Origin: Klebsormidium nitens
Lineage: Eukaryota; Streptophyta; Klebsormidiophyceae; Klebsormidiales; Klebsormidiaceae
Direction: 5' to 3'
NCBI GenBank assembly: GCA_000708835.1
Contig: DF236967.1
Location: forward strand, 2,822-66,821
Length of the DNA stretch: 64,000 nucleotides
Of this stretch, positions 22,545 to 34,862 are shown piece after piece. The position numbers and the translations under genes were made by a program. Every line of letters starts with the position of its first letter. The first letter of the stretch is position 1. Below the pieces are notes generated by a model, which made no database searches, had not been told where the DNA came from, and was given only the letters and a program-made list of their open reading frames with translations.

Positions 22545-25500
22545 TCATCTTTTGACGAGTATAATCTCTGGGCTTGGCGTCGGCCTCGCAACGAACCCCC
22601 GGATGCTCTGCGAAAAAGGACCCTGGCCGGGCACTAGCTCGACTCTATACCGCTTCAGCAGGGTGGCCAGCATTATCTTCTGCTCGGTCAACGAGAAGAG
22701 GCGGCCCACACACGACCGCGGGCCCCCTCCAAACGTGAAGATGGGCCGTGACTTCTCATCCCCGACTAGTGGCAACGAAGCCGCGTAAGTCAGGTCGACA
22801 AGTTTCCGGCCGGCTTCTTCCCCTTCGTCATGCTCAACCGCACTTTCCGCTTGAGAGCTTTTTGCAAGCTCTGTTTCCACGGTTTTGGTTTTCGACACTA
22901 CACCCGGAAGGCCTGACAGAGACTGGCTGGTCCTTTTCCACCTGTCGGGTCGGAACTCGCGGGCGTCATCGCCCCAAGCCTCGGTGCTCCGATGAATGGC
23001 TTGGATGGGCACGACGATGCTAGCCCCCGCAGGGACCTTGTACCCGCCAACCTGCACAGTTAGAAGATTGAAGAAAATCAATTCATGTACCAAAGGGTTG
23101 CAAACAAGGGTGTTTGCGAGCGAGGAGTGGAAAGCAATCCCAGATGGTAAGGGACTTTTGAAATATCCAAAGACATGCAAACCCGCAATCGGAGCTGACG
23201 TAGCATCCTTCGCGTCCTTAGCAGTACTCTCAAAGTCGATGCTGAGGATCGCTTGCAGTATCTCGGATTTCATCAAGCGACAAGCTGTGCCAGGTTGCCA
23301 GAGAAAAAGCGCAAAAGCAAGCGAAAAAAGGCCGTCATCGAAACGAAGAGAGGGGACACGTCAGAAAACAACCAATAGAAGAGTGCGGGTCGTCTGACGT
23401 GTCTCAGGTTGAGATTGGCAAAATGTGTTGTCCTGGTCTGACTACGAACACTCTAAGAGCAGCACCGGTAAAACGGGGTAGAACATAATCAGAAGTGACG
23501 CTCACCTTCAGATCCGTGTCAATTGAGCAGCGCAGAAGTGCGGATGCAGCGGGCCACAGCCGGCCAGTCTCCAAAAGGACAGCGCCGAGGTAGTCTAGCC
23601 GGGGAAGTTCCTCCTGCGGAATAATGAGGTACAGACGTCAGCCTCGCCAGCATCGACAAGAAGAGGGAGACCGTAGGGAAACCGAACCTGCCCAAATGGA
23701 CCCCGTGAGTGCTGAAGTTTCGAAACCACCAATCCACAGCCCGTGTGCGCTTTGACTCGATTCCACGTGCGTCCTCGCACTTGAAACCATCTCAGTACGT
23801 GCAGGGTCTGTATAGTTGGAAAGGAGGATGTCAGAGGTTTTCCGAAAGCCATAAGAACAGGCAGTGTGCACTTCGTACTTCAAATCTTGACACCGGGCCA
23901 CCCCCTTTGTGCCCCGCAGTATTGACGACTCAATCTGGTGGACGGGACCAGGGCCGCAAAGGTTCCAGAAAATCGTCTTCTGAGACCACTCTCGAGCAGT
24001 GACAGAAACGAGCAAAGGTAGCTTCAAACGAGACCCCTGTTGCAATGCGGCTGTCAGGCCTTCCATGCTGGGCTGGCAGTCTGCGCAAGATGCCACGACA
24101 GCCCAATGTTGGGGGTACTTTCGACGCCTCACAACAGACGTCAGACCCTCCTTCCCTAGATATTATGGTCCTTGATGAATTCACCGACCTTGTCAAAACC
24201 TGGAAAAGCAGATGGTTTTTCCCTTGCTGGACCTCCGCCTGTTCCTGGCCCCGCAAGGCGCCAACTTCTTGGTCTTTCACACCCGTTGTTTCTGATACAT
24301 CACGGAATCGAAGCGGGATCATATTCGAGCATAGTGATGCTGTAGCTGTTTCCCTCACTTGCGTCGGCGCCTCCCCCTCGACCAGCGCGTCCAGCTCCTG
24401 TTGCACTTTCGCTTGCACCTCTGGGTGCTCCGCCATCTTCAGAACCGCCCAGCACATGGCCATCGCAGTCGTGTCGTACCCCCCAAACGCGGCTCCCACC
24501 AGGAACGACGTCCTCTCCTCTGGGGAGCTGACAACTCGCCCCCCGTCGGTGTGGCGGCTGCGAAGGGCGGCCGCAACTAGGTTGGGCTCGTCCCCGGGGC
24601 GGCTGTTCTGGAGCATGCGGCCGGCGATCTGGTGGAGCTTTGCGCCGCTGCGCGGTAGCCTGTGGAGTGAAGAGGGCTTCTAAGGACACCAGCTTGGAAG
24701 AGAAAACTGAGGAGGTCTGGCGATGTCATGGGGTAAACATCTGGAACTCCGACGAATGAATACTTCATATTAGATTCCCCAGGACAGTGGCCGAGCAGTC
24801 ATCAAGCCAGCAAAGTGGGGCTGTTCCCAAAGAAATTATCAAGTGCAAAGTGCATCAATATGGGAAGCCGCATGTTTTGATAATCCCTCAAACCAGCACC
24901 AGCATCAACCAAGTAACTTGCTTTTCAGGCCCTCTTCTGGATGTAGGCTCTGCGCTTTTTTGAAGAAAGTGTTCCCTCTCACTCACCGCTGTTCCAAAAT
25001 GGGGTAACCACCTTCGTGCTCCACTTGGTCGCCCCGTCTGCCGCAACTGCCAGGTGCTTCACAAAGCCCTCCTTGTCCTCGGCGCTCAAGCGCTCAAACG
25101 GCTCTCCGAACAGCCCCTGAGTCATGACTTCAGCAGCGGCTGCCGTAAGCTCAGCGCTGAGGTCCACTTTCAGGCCCTGTTCTGCATACACCGACCAGGC
25201 GGCCGCAGTCTTCTCTGCAACTGAGCGGGCGACTGCCCCCAAGCGCAGCAGGGCCTTTGGACTAGCCAGATGCTGAAGGAGGACTGTGCGATGTGGCCTG
25301 CAGTGCCAACGAGAAGATCGAGGGTGTTAGATTGTGAGTTGTGATGAGTAAAGACCGGGATGCCAGCTGGAATCATGGTGGCATTTTGGGCAGACACACA
25401 ACGAAATCAGAAAAGCCATCACTTATCTTGTGTGTCTTGAGCGGAAAAGTTTCTGACACCTTCTAACAAATTGCTCACAATGATGTCATGACCCAAATTC

Positions 25501-26089
25501 AAGATCTAGAGTCCCTGCAATGTGAAAGAGATCCACAGGACTCCCTGGTTTTAGACGCTCCCGTCATACTGGCTCTCCAAGCCAAAGCTCCAGGCTGCTT
25601 CAGCGGCTCTGCACCACTAATTACCACTTGGAACCACTCGATCAAGACGCACCTCGCAAACTCCTGCTTCTTGAACGTCTGGTTGTCCTCCCCCAGGAAC
25701 TGCAGCAGCTGTTTCATCATGGGCGGCCGCTCCGCCGCATTCTGCAGCACGTCCTTCACCGCGGCCGGGTCGCTAAATGAGATCCAGAGGCTGGACGGGC
25801 CCAGCCAGTAGCGCGCCACAGGCCCATACTTCTCATGGAGCCACTCGTAGAATGCAGACACGTTCCTGTTGGCCCCCGCCTTGCGCCGGTACTCTGGGTA
25901 GTTGCCGCTCAGGAGGCTGTCGGAGGGGGGCCCGGGGATCCTGTTCCCAATGTGAAGCGACCTGAGGTAGATTCCAAGTAAGGCTGCGAGCGACACCAGC
26001 GGGATGGAGAAGCAGGACCATGTGGCGACGCTCCACTCGCTGGGAGGGTCGTTCAGGAGCGAGAGCACGATCTGCTGCGCCGTGCTCAT
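22545..26089 (-). CDS. Cytochrome P450 monooxygenase, 555 aa
   Basis: Five exons (26,089-25,653; 25,297-24,983; 24,659-24,359; 23,613-23,506; 23,051-22,545) close in phase at 555 aa. Seen in order: an N-terminal membrane anchor near residues 25-42, the IPGPP hinge, the I-helix oxygen-binding motif FGGYDTTA, the K-helix E-T-G-R, the FRPDRW (PERF-type) motif, and the heme loop FGGGPRSCVG with the ligand Cys codon at 22,710-22,712. All catalytic landmarks are intact, so it should be an ER-bound heme monooxygenase; the substrate cannot be told. A stretch of about 60 residues rich in Ser, Lys and Glu sits between the PERF motif and the heme loop and makes the protein longer than the usual 500 or so. 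The second donor overlaps an alternative GTGAGT; only the downstream GTGAGAG keeps the frame. The subfamily is not assigned; the heme-loop end has a CYP4/CYP46-like look. Confidence 0.9.
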
Positions 26090-26881
26090 TGTGTCTCAAT
26101 TTATGTTTCAAAATTGATGACAAGGTGGAGGAGCTTGGAAGCACAGAGTTGCTCCTGCCCACTCTACCCCTCAACAAACTCGGATGGTGAAAGCCTGCAA
26201 AGGCAGCAGGAAACCCTCAAAAAGGCCCTTGCTCACGCAACCTGTTGACCACCACAGCCATCGTGCGCACTAGCTGCAGACCCTAGCTGTAAACCCTGCT
26301 GCAGTGCAACTTCTGCTGCATTGCAGATAGAAGAAACCACCTGCTGTTCCATTCACTTGTCCGAGTCGCCACATCTAATTTCTAGCTGCATTTTCCTCTA
26401 TCCTAGGCCACGTGACCTGACACCTGCAAACGTACGAAAATTCGCCCGAGCCCAGAAGCGAAGGTGTTGGAAAAGGGGATGTCGTATGAGCAGAGGGCTT
26501 ATAGAAAGTGCGCACAAATATTGGCTATTCGCAAAATCAACCAACGCTAACAAATTAGAACAATCCTGAATTTGTAGTCTGAGGCCCGCTGCCAACGTGC
26601 TGTGCAAATATTGAATCCATTTCGGCAGTAATATACGTACGAGTGTTGCGTATTAAAATTCGAAGGAAGCCTGGCTCAGTCCTTCAGCGGCGTTCACTGT
26701 TCAGCCTTTGATCGATCAAGAACTTGAAGAAGTCTGGACAATCTCTCCTTGCAAATCTGTGCTGAGCGCAGACAGGCGCCCTTGATTTTCTGCCACCTCT
26801 TCTTCATACTTAGATAGGACTAGGCTAAAGTACGAGCTCTACAGACAGGTGAAGCTTTGAAAGTGGTTGAGTTTTTGAAAG
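26090..26881. promoter_or_regulatory. Shared upstream region of the divergent P450 and ML genes
   Basis: The P450 start (26,089, minus) and the ML gene start (26,882, plus) point away from each other across 792 bp. It must hold both promoters and 5' UTRs. I see no strong TATA box. Co-regulation is possible but not shown. Confidence 0.4.
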
Positions 26882-29774
26882 ATGGCTTCGATGGTGGGTG
26901 GTTGCCTGCTCCTGGTCGCCCTTCTCACAGTGGTCAGCCCATCACTCGCACACGTAACTTGGGAGTCATGTGGTGAGCCAACTCAACTTTGAAAGCGAAG
27001 TTCAAGAGATGGCTAGACTCTTTATGCATGCAACCCAACAGCTGGTGGTGAGACAGTAATCGCTTTGATTGCTGTGCTTTTCTTAGCATTGATCGCGCAC
27101 CCAAGCAATTGATCTCTCCTTTTGTCCGCCTGTTGTACTGCCCGTTTGTTAGTATATATACATTGAGCAATTGAGCGCGTGGTTTCTGCTTGACTTGATA
27201 CTATGTTTTTAAATGTTTTCTGTTGGTTTTGGCCAGTTTCTGAAGTCCCCTAAGCTGTTTGAAGCGGTCCTCTGATGCCCCAAGTTTAAATTGACACTTT
27301 CTCAATGGAAAGATCGTATCATAGTAGGAAAAGCGGGCACAGTACTAAATTATTCATCTGCTTAGGCACTTGAGCGAGAGACACATCTCCGGAACGGGTT
27401 TCCTCCAAGGTGCACCTGCCTTTTATAAGAAAAGTTTAATCCAAGGCATCCCCTGAACTTGTTGTTTACGCAATTGCGCTATGGATTTGACAACCTCAAC
27501 GGGTATTTTGATCTTGACTTCAAGAAAAGACTAGGTTTTGTGATCTTCCCCAACGGTATATGCACAATTTTGAGACCAAGTCATAGGTAGACCACACTAA
27601 TCTTTTCAATCGAGTTGAGTTATCTGGAGACTCGCAAAGGTCATTCCTGTTTTTGAAGGAATTCACAAAGCTCCGCAGCATCGGGGTTCAACTCGCAGGT
27701 ATGTCTTTGATCAAGGGAGAATCGAACCTGGGTGTTTGGGTGCTTGTAACACAGATAAACCCAAGCTTTTGGGCCAGTTCACTTTTCTGGATCGAGTTTG
27801 AACCCCTTGATCGGCCTGGCAGGGTTGTTGTTTTGACGGAAGGGCTACGCGTTGAGACTAAGTTTTGTGATCTTCCCCAGCAGTATATGCAATTTTTTGA
27901 GCCCAAGTCATAGGTAGACCACACTAATCTTCAATCGAGTCGAGTTATCTGGAGACTTGCAAAGGTCATTCCTGTTTTTGAAGGAATTCACAAAGCTCCG
28001 CAGCATCGGGGTTCAACTCGCAGGTATGTCTTTGATCAAGGGAGAATCGAACCTGGGTGTTTGGGTGCTTGTAACACAGATAAACCCACCCAAGCTTTCG
28101 GGCCAGTTCACTTTTCTGGGTCGAGTTTGAACCCCTTGATCAGCCTGGCAGGGTTCTTGTTTTGACGGAAGGGCGGCTACGCGCTGAGAAAATACTGGAC
28201 CGTTTTTGGCGCTGAATTCCATGGGGTCGTCGGATGTTGGTTCACCGGAGTTGAGCCAGCAGCTTGGTATCCAACAAACTACTGTCTGGATCATATCATG
28301 GTCCTTGGCAAGAGGTTGCTCCACCAGTAGTCTTAGTCGGATGACTCCGGTTTTGTTCCCCATTCCTTTCCGGTTGGTGCCCAGTTGGTGCTCTGAGCGG
28401 TCCTCTCTCTCTTTCTTTATCCAGGAGAGGGAGATGTGGAGGTCTTGAACGTGACCATGACGCCTGATCCGGCCGTGAGGGGTGGAGTATTTACGTTCAA
28501 CTTGCCAGCTAAAACACGTGAGGTTTCCTGCTGCCCCTTACTCTTGCATCAGATGCGGACGGAGTTGCTCTTTGTCTGCATTGCGACTTGGCCCTTCTTC
28601 TTGCATTAAACGCCAACGAGGCCGCTCATTGCAGCGCAGGGCTAATCCACACTTGCTGTTTGTTGATATCTGAAGGGGATGAAATCCGCAAAAGATGAGC
28701 GCATGTGAACTTTAGAAGAGTTCTCGTGTGGGCTCCCCATTTCTAGCCGAACGTGTGGTCCTGAGAAAACAGACTTCTGAGAATTTTTCTTCGTTGGAAG
28801 TGAGGAACCTTTCGTGTTGTGGATCTGCTTGCTGATGCTGTGAGCTGAACTAAAACGACGCACGGGAAACACCTATTTGTGTTTGGTGGACTCGAATAAC
28901 ATGACAGTAGCTTCTGTCATTAATCTCGGGCTTAGGTGATGTGTTTTGGACTTAAGGCAGGGTTTCGTAAGTTCGTGTGACAAGTCTCCTGAACAAGACC
29001 GTACTAGTTGGCGGCTCTTCTTGGACGTTTGTGCAATCTCGTTATCCAATAAGATGTTTTCGGGCTTTTCGTGAGCTCGTGTTGTTCGTGCATACATCCT
29101 GATCTGAACCCGAAAGAAGCTACTTTTGTACCCAAGAATAGTCTTTGTTGTTCCTGACGGGAGTCAGCAGGTAAAGTTCGACACGTTACAAAAAAGACGT
29201 ATGCGTGCGCACTACTAGTAGCTTCGGCAAGACGCTGTCGCCGAATGTTCGTAGATTCAAAGGTTTATTGTCTCTTTGCGCAGCGCGTGTCATCGAGGGG
29301 GGCCACGTTTCGGTCTTTGTTTTTTACAAAGGAATACCGGTCTACTTCGAGAACGACGACCTGTGCGTCAAAACGAAGTGCCCTATCACCAGCGACGTAT
29401 TCACCTTCACCAACACGCAGCAGCTGCCATCCATAACGCCCCCCGTGAGTGCTCCAAATGCTTGTGTAGCTAGCTTCACTTCTCTGTGTCGCTTGCTGCC
29501 TTCCTTGGCCGCACGTTGCTGAGTATCTCGACCTCGAATGCGGGTTCCTTCTTGCATTTCTCTTGCACATATGGAACTCGAGGAGTCGCTTGCAAAAGAC
29601 GGCCAACGGGGATTCTTTTCGAGAGAAATGTTTTTCTGTTTGCAGGGGCCGTATCAATTGCGAATCAAGGCTAGTGACCTCGACGGCAAGCCGCTCTTTT
29701 GTGCAAAGATGAAGTTCCAGATCGTGTCAGGGGCAGAGTCCAAAAGTGCTCCTCTCCTTGTGGCCTCAAGATAG
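26882..29774 (+). CDS. ML-domain (NPC2/MD-2-like) secreted lipid-binding protein, 157 aa
   Basis: Exons 26,882-26,972; 28,425-28,517; 29,284-29,444; 29,646-29,774 close in phase at 157 residues. Residues 1-23 form a clear signal peptide ending SLA. The mature protein begins HVTWESCG and has four lumenal cysteines, C30, C89, C94 and C134, positioned as in NPC2-type ML domains (C30 with C134, C89 with C94 by family analogy). Stretches such as GDVEVLNVTMTPDP, GVFTFNLPA and GGHVSVFVFYKGIPVY fit the beta-sandwich that encloses a lipid. Plant ML proteins are usually vacuolar or secreted and bind sterols or phospholipids; the ligand here is unknown. The first intron is long (about 1.45 kb) and holds a tandem duplication. 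Confidence 0.87.
27528..28188. repeat. Tandem duplication (2 x about 327 bp) in intron 1 of the ML gene
   Basis: The block starting GACTA(A/G)GTTTTGTGATC at 27,529 returns at 27,856, an offset of 327 bases. The two copies are near identical, differing by a few substitutions and by 2- to 4-base indels. This suggests a fairly recent local duplication. It lies entirely in the intron and does not affect the coding frame. Confidence 0.9.
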
Positions 29775-30520
29775 TGTTGCCCGACTTTAAACGGTCGAGA
29801 CTCTCTTTTGGAGCTTTCGCTACTTGTATTTAGTTTAGAGGGGAGACATTCTTTATGTAGATATGGGTCTCGCTCACTGAGATGTGCGATTTAGTCGTAC
29901 ACCCGTGGAGTGTGTTGCATTCATGTGCTACTCGACTGATGCCGATATACCTATGCGACTTCCTGTGTACATTCTTTTAAGGGCTTCATAAGGTTTAAGG
30001 TTTTGACCTTCTCGAGATTGAAAGCCTATCTTGTATGCACCATCATGATATATGGACGTCCGATCATCATTCTAAAGATGCATCGGGGCCGGGCCCAACA
30101 TGGGCAGGCCCCATCCCCTGCCGGCTGACAACTTACAAGGCAAGACGGAATGAGCGAGGAAATAAGGGGTACGTGGTACGTCTGGATGCCAGGACAGACC
30201 GTCGGTGTCCGACGGAGACCGGATGCTGTGATGCTCATTGTTAGCAGACCAGCGTCGGCGTACGAATCGGACAGCCGCCTGCCCACTGCTGCTGCTTATA
30301 CCGTATATCATCCTCACCGTTGTTCCAGAATGGAGAAGATCAATGGCTACAATCTCATCTCATCTCCTTGCCACGCGCATGGACTCATGTCGATCGGACG
30401 GCATACATAAGAAGGCGATGTGGAGCAACTAGAAAGACGGAAGTATTGGTCTTGTGATGGCGCATCACTGATCACTCACGCGCACTACGTGCAAGGGAAG
30501 AAGAAAGCTAGGAAGAAGAA
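29775..30520. other. Intergenic DNA, ML gene to DHODH
   Basis: No coding or RNA gene is seen. The first part should be the ML 3' UTR. The purine-rich leader GGGAAGAAGAAAGCTAGGAAGAAG just before 30,521 is probably the DHODH 5' UTR. Confidence 0.4.
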
Positions 30521-33500
30521 ATGGCGCAACGTCTGAGCTCAAAGCTGGCGCAGAAGCTGCTGAAAGGAAGCTCCATCGGCAAGCAAGCCGGGTCCAAATC
30601 AGTGCAGAATGGGAACCTCGAGTCTGCGCTGTCAAAAAGCAATCTGAAACCACCTGATGCGGTGGTGGCAAAGGGTGTAGAAGCGGGCAAAGCAGGCAGG
30701 TGGCACAGTGTTGAGCCAGTCGATGGTTTCGAATCACAGGTCACATCAAGGGGGTTGTTTGGTCGAGACACGTTTCCTTCAATTGCATCAACGTCAGGCA
30801 GAGGTTTTGCCTCGAGTGCGTGGCCTGAACTCCCATCACCGCAATCTATGGCCCCGAAGTATATCAAAAAGGGGCTGACGTGGGTAAGGATCTGAGCTTC
30901 CCTTCTTGTTGCAGCATTGCCTATCAATGAGGTGGTAATCAAGAGTCAAGACCCCAGTTTTGGAGTCTCTTTGTGGCTGTCCTGATAAAGCAATCTGACC
31001 GTCAGCTAGCGACTGTGAAGATTCCGAGTTTGCATGAGCTCTTCTGGCGAGCATGCGATTTCGCACGGCACAGCATTGCAGATCAAATTGACATGGATGC
31101 ACCCTGAGGTTGATGATCTGACGGTTGCTTGCCTCGCTCAATCAGTCGCAGTTGCGAAAGGTCTCGAGCCATGGGCATGGACTCCGTTCTTTGCCGGTGC
31201 CACTCAATCTTCACCAATGAATGGCGATCTTGTGCAATCACCAGATTCCTTGTCAACTGGAAAATGGCTCTGGTCCTGCAATATTGCTCGTGTAATGCTT
31301 TCTGCAATGCATCCAATCCAGAGTCTCAGCCAACTGGTTTATTTGCAGAGAAGAGCAATTGCTGCTGCCACCATCTCAAGCTTGCTAGGGACCATGGTTT
31401 ATGCATCAACTAGGGACGAAGCCACTCTCAGGTACATGATCGCTCATCCTAGACAACAAGCTTTTCACTTCAACAGCCTAGCTGCACTGATGATGATGCC
31501 CAAAACAGAGATCGATCCCAGTATATTTGTGAAGTGTCCACCGTCAGCTACACGGTCTCTTCCCGGTCTCCAACAAACTGCTGGCTCCTCGCCTTACCAG
31601 GTCTAATGTCAATTGTTTTCTACAGTCGGCTAACCATTGGTTATTACGCCTCAATTTTGGAGCTTTCCCCACCCCTGTATGAGGATAGGGTGTTTTTAGA
31701 AAAGCACATCAAGCGTTCCCGCTGTCCGGAAAGCAAAATAAATGTTTGTTGTCCTCTTGCTTACCCAGAACTCAAATAGACACTCTGATCCATACTCTCT
31801 CATGCATTTGCACTTTATGACCACAGACAGGTCTTACCCCCCGAATTGATTTAAATGTTCGAGTTTATACACCACTTGTTTGCCGTCTACCGGCCCTTTA
31901 CCAACAGTCAAGGATCTTGCTGCTGCTTTCGAGTCCAAATTTCGTGTTGTGTGGTTTTTCCCCCCCTCGTCAGCAATCCCTCGAAGGACATACCAGGTCG
32001 TCATCAGGGACTCCTCACTGCTCAACCACCTATTCAATAGACACATTTGATAATCCCATCTGCAGCTCATGGCTCTTTGAAGGGGCCGACTTCTTCTCTC
32101 CCTTCTTCCGCCTCCTCGACCCCGAAACCGCGCACCGCCTCGCTGTCCTCTCCGCCTCCTGGGGCCTCCTCCCGCGGGAGAAGCGGCCAGATCCCCCCGA
32201 GCTGGCCATCACAGTCTGGGGGCGGCGGTTCACTAACCCGATTGGGTTAGCGGCAGGGTTTGACAAGGACGCCGAGGCTGTGGAGAACCTGATACTAGTC
32301 GGGTTTGGGCACGTGGAGGTTGGGTCGGTCACGCCGCTGCCGCAGCCAGGGAACCCGAAGCCGCGCGTGTTTAGAATACCCGAGGAGCAGTGAGTGGCCG
32401 CACTTCACTTTTGAATGGTTGGGTTTTGTCCGAAATGGCTGAAGAATCAGGGCTTTACCTGTTGCCATCGATTGTCTCTTGCTGTAGTCTGTTTGACAGC
32501 CAGGCATTGAAAGCCTGACTCGCCAATGATTCGTATCTTTTCTCGCAACAGCCTTATGTTCGCACGGTGGCCTGCTACATAGATGCTCGAGCTTAGATCG
32601 TTCCATGCGAAGTCTCCTTCGAGGGTATTTTTGGTGAGAGTTTTAGGATTTTGAGGATCAGCCCAAATTTGACCTCGAGGAATTCGTTCTGTGTGTGATG
32701 GCTAACTCCGCTGTTGTTTCCGTCCTTCGTGGCCTTGATTGAGAAGCGTCCCAAGTTCTATCATGGATAAGGCCCCGGAACGTGAGCAGAAGTCAATCTT
32801 GGTACTCATCCCAGCTTCGTGCATGTTTCTTCTGCAGGGCGGTGATTAACCGGTACGGCTTCAACAGCGAGGGCATCGTGGCGGTCGCGCAGCGCCTGGG
32901 CGCGCGGCATGGTCGGCAAAAGCTACAGGGCTCGGGGGGGGACCCCAAGGAACTCGAAGGAACGCACTTTGACTCAAAAACGCAAAAAGGGGTGCTCGGT
33001 GTGAACCTGGGCAAGAACAAGGACAGCCCCGACGCGGGAGCTGACTACGTGCAAGGGGTGCACACGCTGAGCCAGTACGCGGACTATCTGGTGATCAACA
33101 TCTCGTCGCCGAACACGCCGGGGCTGCGCAAGTTGCAGGGGCGCAAGCAGTTGCAGGAGCTCATCCGCAGGGTGAGGAAGATCGTCGAGTACTGAGTACT
33201 GACTGCTTGCTGAGAGAGCTTTAGGAGGTGTTCTTTAGAGCTTGGGATCCGGCAAGCGCTTGCAGGCGTTCGTGAGGATCGTCAGAGCACAGCATGTTTT
33301 TCAGAACGTGATCTTCAGTGTTTGAACTGAAAGGCAGTCCGATTGGGGGCTAGCCCGTCGGCTCGAGCGAATGTTTCTGGTGCTTCCCTTCTGGGGGCTT
33401 GTCTTGGGGCGAAGTTTTTAGCTCATGCAAGCCAATTCGGCAGACTTGTGATCTAATTGCGGATTGTGACAGTGCTTTTGATGACTAAGTTTCTTGAAGC

Positions 33501-34862
33501 GGATTCTCCCATTGTTCCTGAAACAAGATAAAGTAAAGGAATGTTTTTTTCGCTGTCCATAGCTTAACTGATAAGCAGCCTAAATAAGGTCATAAACTAG
33601 ACAACAAGCGGACAGTCAGCTCCGCGAGGGTCAAGTAAGAGGACAACTTCGACACAGAATGCCCGCCGCAAACTTTAGAATCGTGTTCCCTGCACTTAAA
33701 AAAAATGATCCTCTCATTATGGCACCCATCTTCTGCACTCCCAACGCTATCTTTTCTCGGTTCCCTCGCTCCCGTTTGTGTCCTACGCATTTCCATTAAA
33801 ACCTGTCTTGTGTAAGGTGCTCTATCTCAACCACAGCCCTCCTTTCCCCAGGTCCTGGCTGCGCGAGACGAGATGCAGTGGGGCGAGGACGGACCCCCCC
33901 CGCTCCTAGTTAAGATCGCCCCCGACCTGGCGCGCGCCGACCTGGAAGACATCGCCGCCGTCGCGCTCGCGGTGCACCTGGACGGGCTCATCATTTCCAA
34001 CACCACCATCAGCCGCCCCGAGTCGATCCAAGGGCACGCCAACGGCAACGAGACGGGGGGCCTCAGCGGCCCCCCCCTGCTGGAGATGTCGACGGACGTG
34101 CAGGCGCAGATGTACAAGCTGACCAAGGGGAAGGTCCCGCTGGTCGGGTGCGGGGGGGTGAGCAGCGGGCGCGACGCGTACAAGAAGATCCGCGCGGGGG
34201 CGTCGCTCGTGCAGCTGTACACTGCGCTGGTGTACAAGGGGCCGAAGCTGCTGCCGGATATGAAGGTGGGGACGGGGACTCCGTTGCCGGTGTGCTTGGG
34301 AAGTTGGTTGGAGAGCAGATGTGGTTCTGTGTCCCGCAATTCCGCAGATCTGAAACTTTATCAAGAGTCAAACCCACGAGCTGATTGCATCGAAGCACCG
34401 AAGGTTGTTCTCTGTGCTCTGGCTGGTCATCCTGCTCGAGGCTGCGGATGTGGGTGTTGTAGTCTCGGGCGCCATTTATGCATGAACTATCAGTGCAGTT
34501 GACATTCAAGAAAGGGGTTAGCACGTTTGGTGCGGCGCTTGCCATTTCCAGATCCGTCCGTGACTGTGCTTGACAGTTGTCAGAATAGAAACGGGTGGAC
34601 CGTGGTCTTTGCTGACGGTGACTGTATTGCAAAGCTTGAGACCGGTGATTCCACAATTTTTTCATCGTGGGTGTGTTGTGCCAAGGGGTGACAGGTGTTT
34701 TCGAAAACCCACATCGTGCATTCGGCTCTCGCCCCTCCAACGAAGACCAAACCTCGAGCTCATTAATGTAATCTTTGGTTGTTGCAGAAGGAGCTGGTGG
34801 AATGCTTGAAGGCTGACGGGTTCAAGAGCATCGAGGAAGCGGTTGGCGCGGATTTCCGGTAG
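30521..34862 (+). CDS. PYRD: Dihydroorotate dehydrogenase, class 2 (mitochondrial), 530 aa
   Basis: The enzyme oxidises dihydroorotate to orotate in pyrimidine synthesis, using FMN and passing electrons to ubiquinone at the inner mitochondrial membrane. Exons 30,521-30,883; 31,349-31,431; 32,066-32,389; 32,838-33,171; 33,852-34,265; 34,788-34,862 close in phase at 530 aa. Residues 1-121 are a basic, Ser-rich presequence with no acidic domain. Residues 122-140 ([14 protein letters not shown]) look like the membrane anchor. The barrel follows: [34 protein letters not shown], the catalytic loop [11 protein letters not shown] near residues 344-354, [16 protein letters not shown], and the FMN-phosphate site [26 protein letters not shown]. 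All expected landmarks of class 2 enzymes are present. The N-terminal extension is long for the family, and residues 281-305 form a small insert. Confidence 0.93.

Noticed and set aside
27721-27740. tRNA-like T-loop (minus strand) in the ML gene intron repeat
   Set aside because: The T stem does not pair and no cloverleaf can be drawn.
31034-31606. 190-codon plus-strand frame within DHODH
   Set aside because: It spans intron 1, exon 2 and intron 2 in the wrong frame for exon 2; splice sites and homology support the shorter exon.
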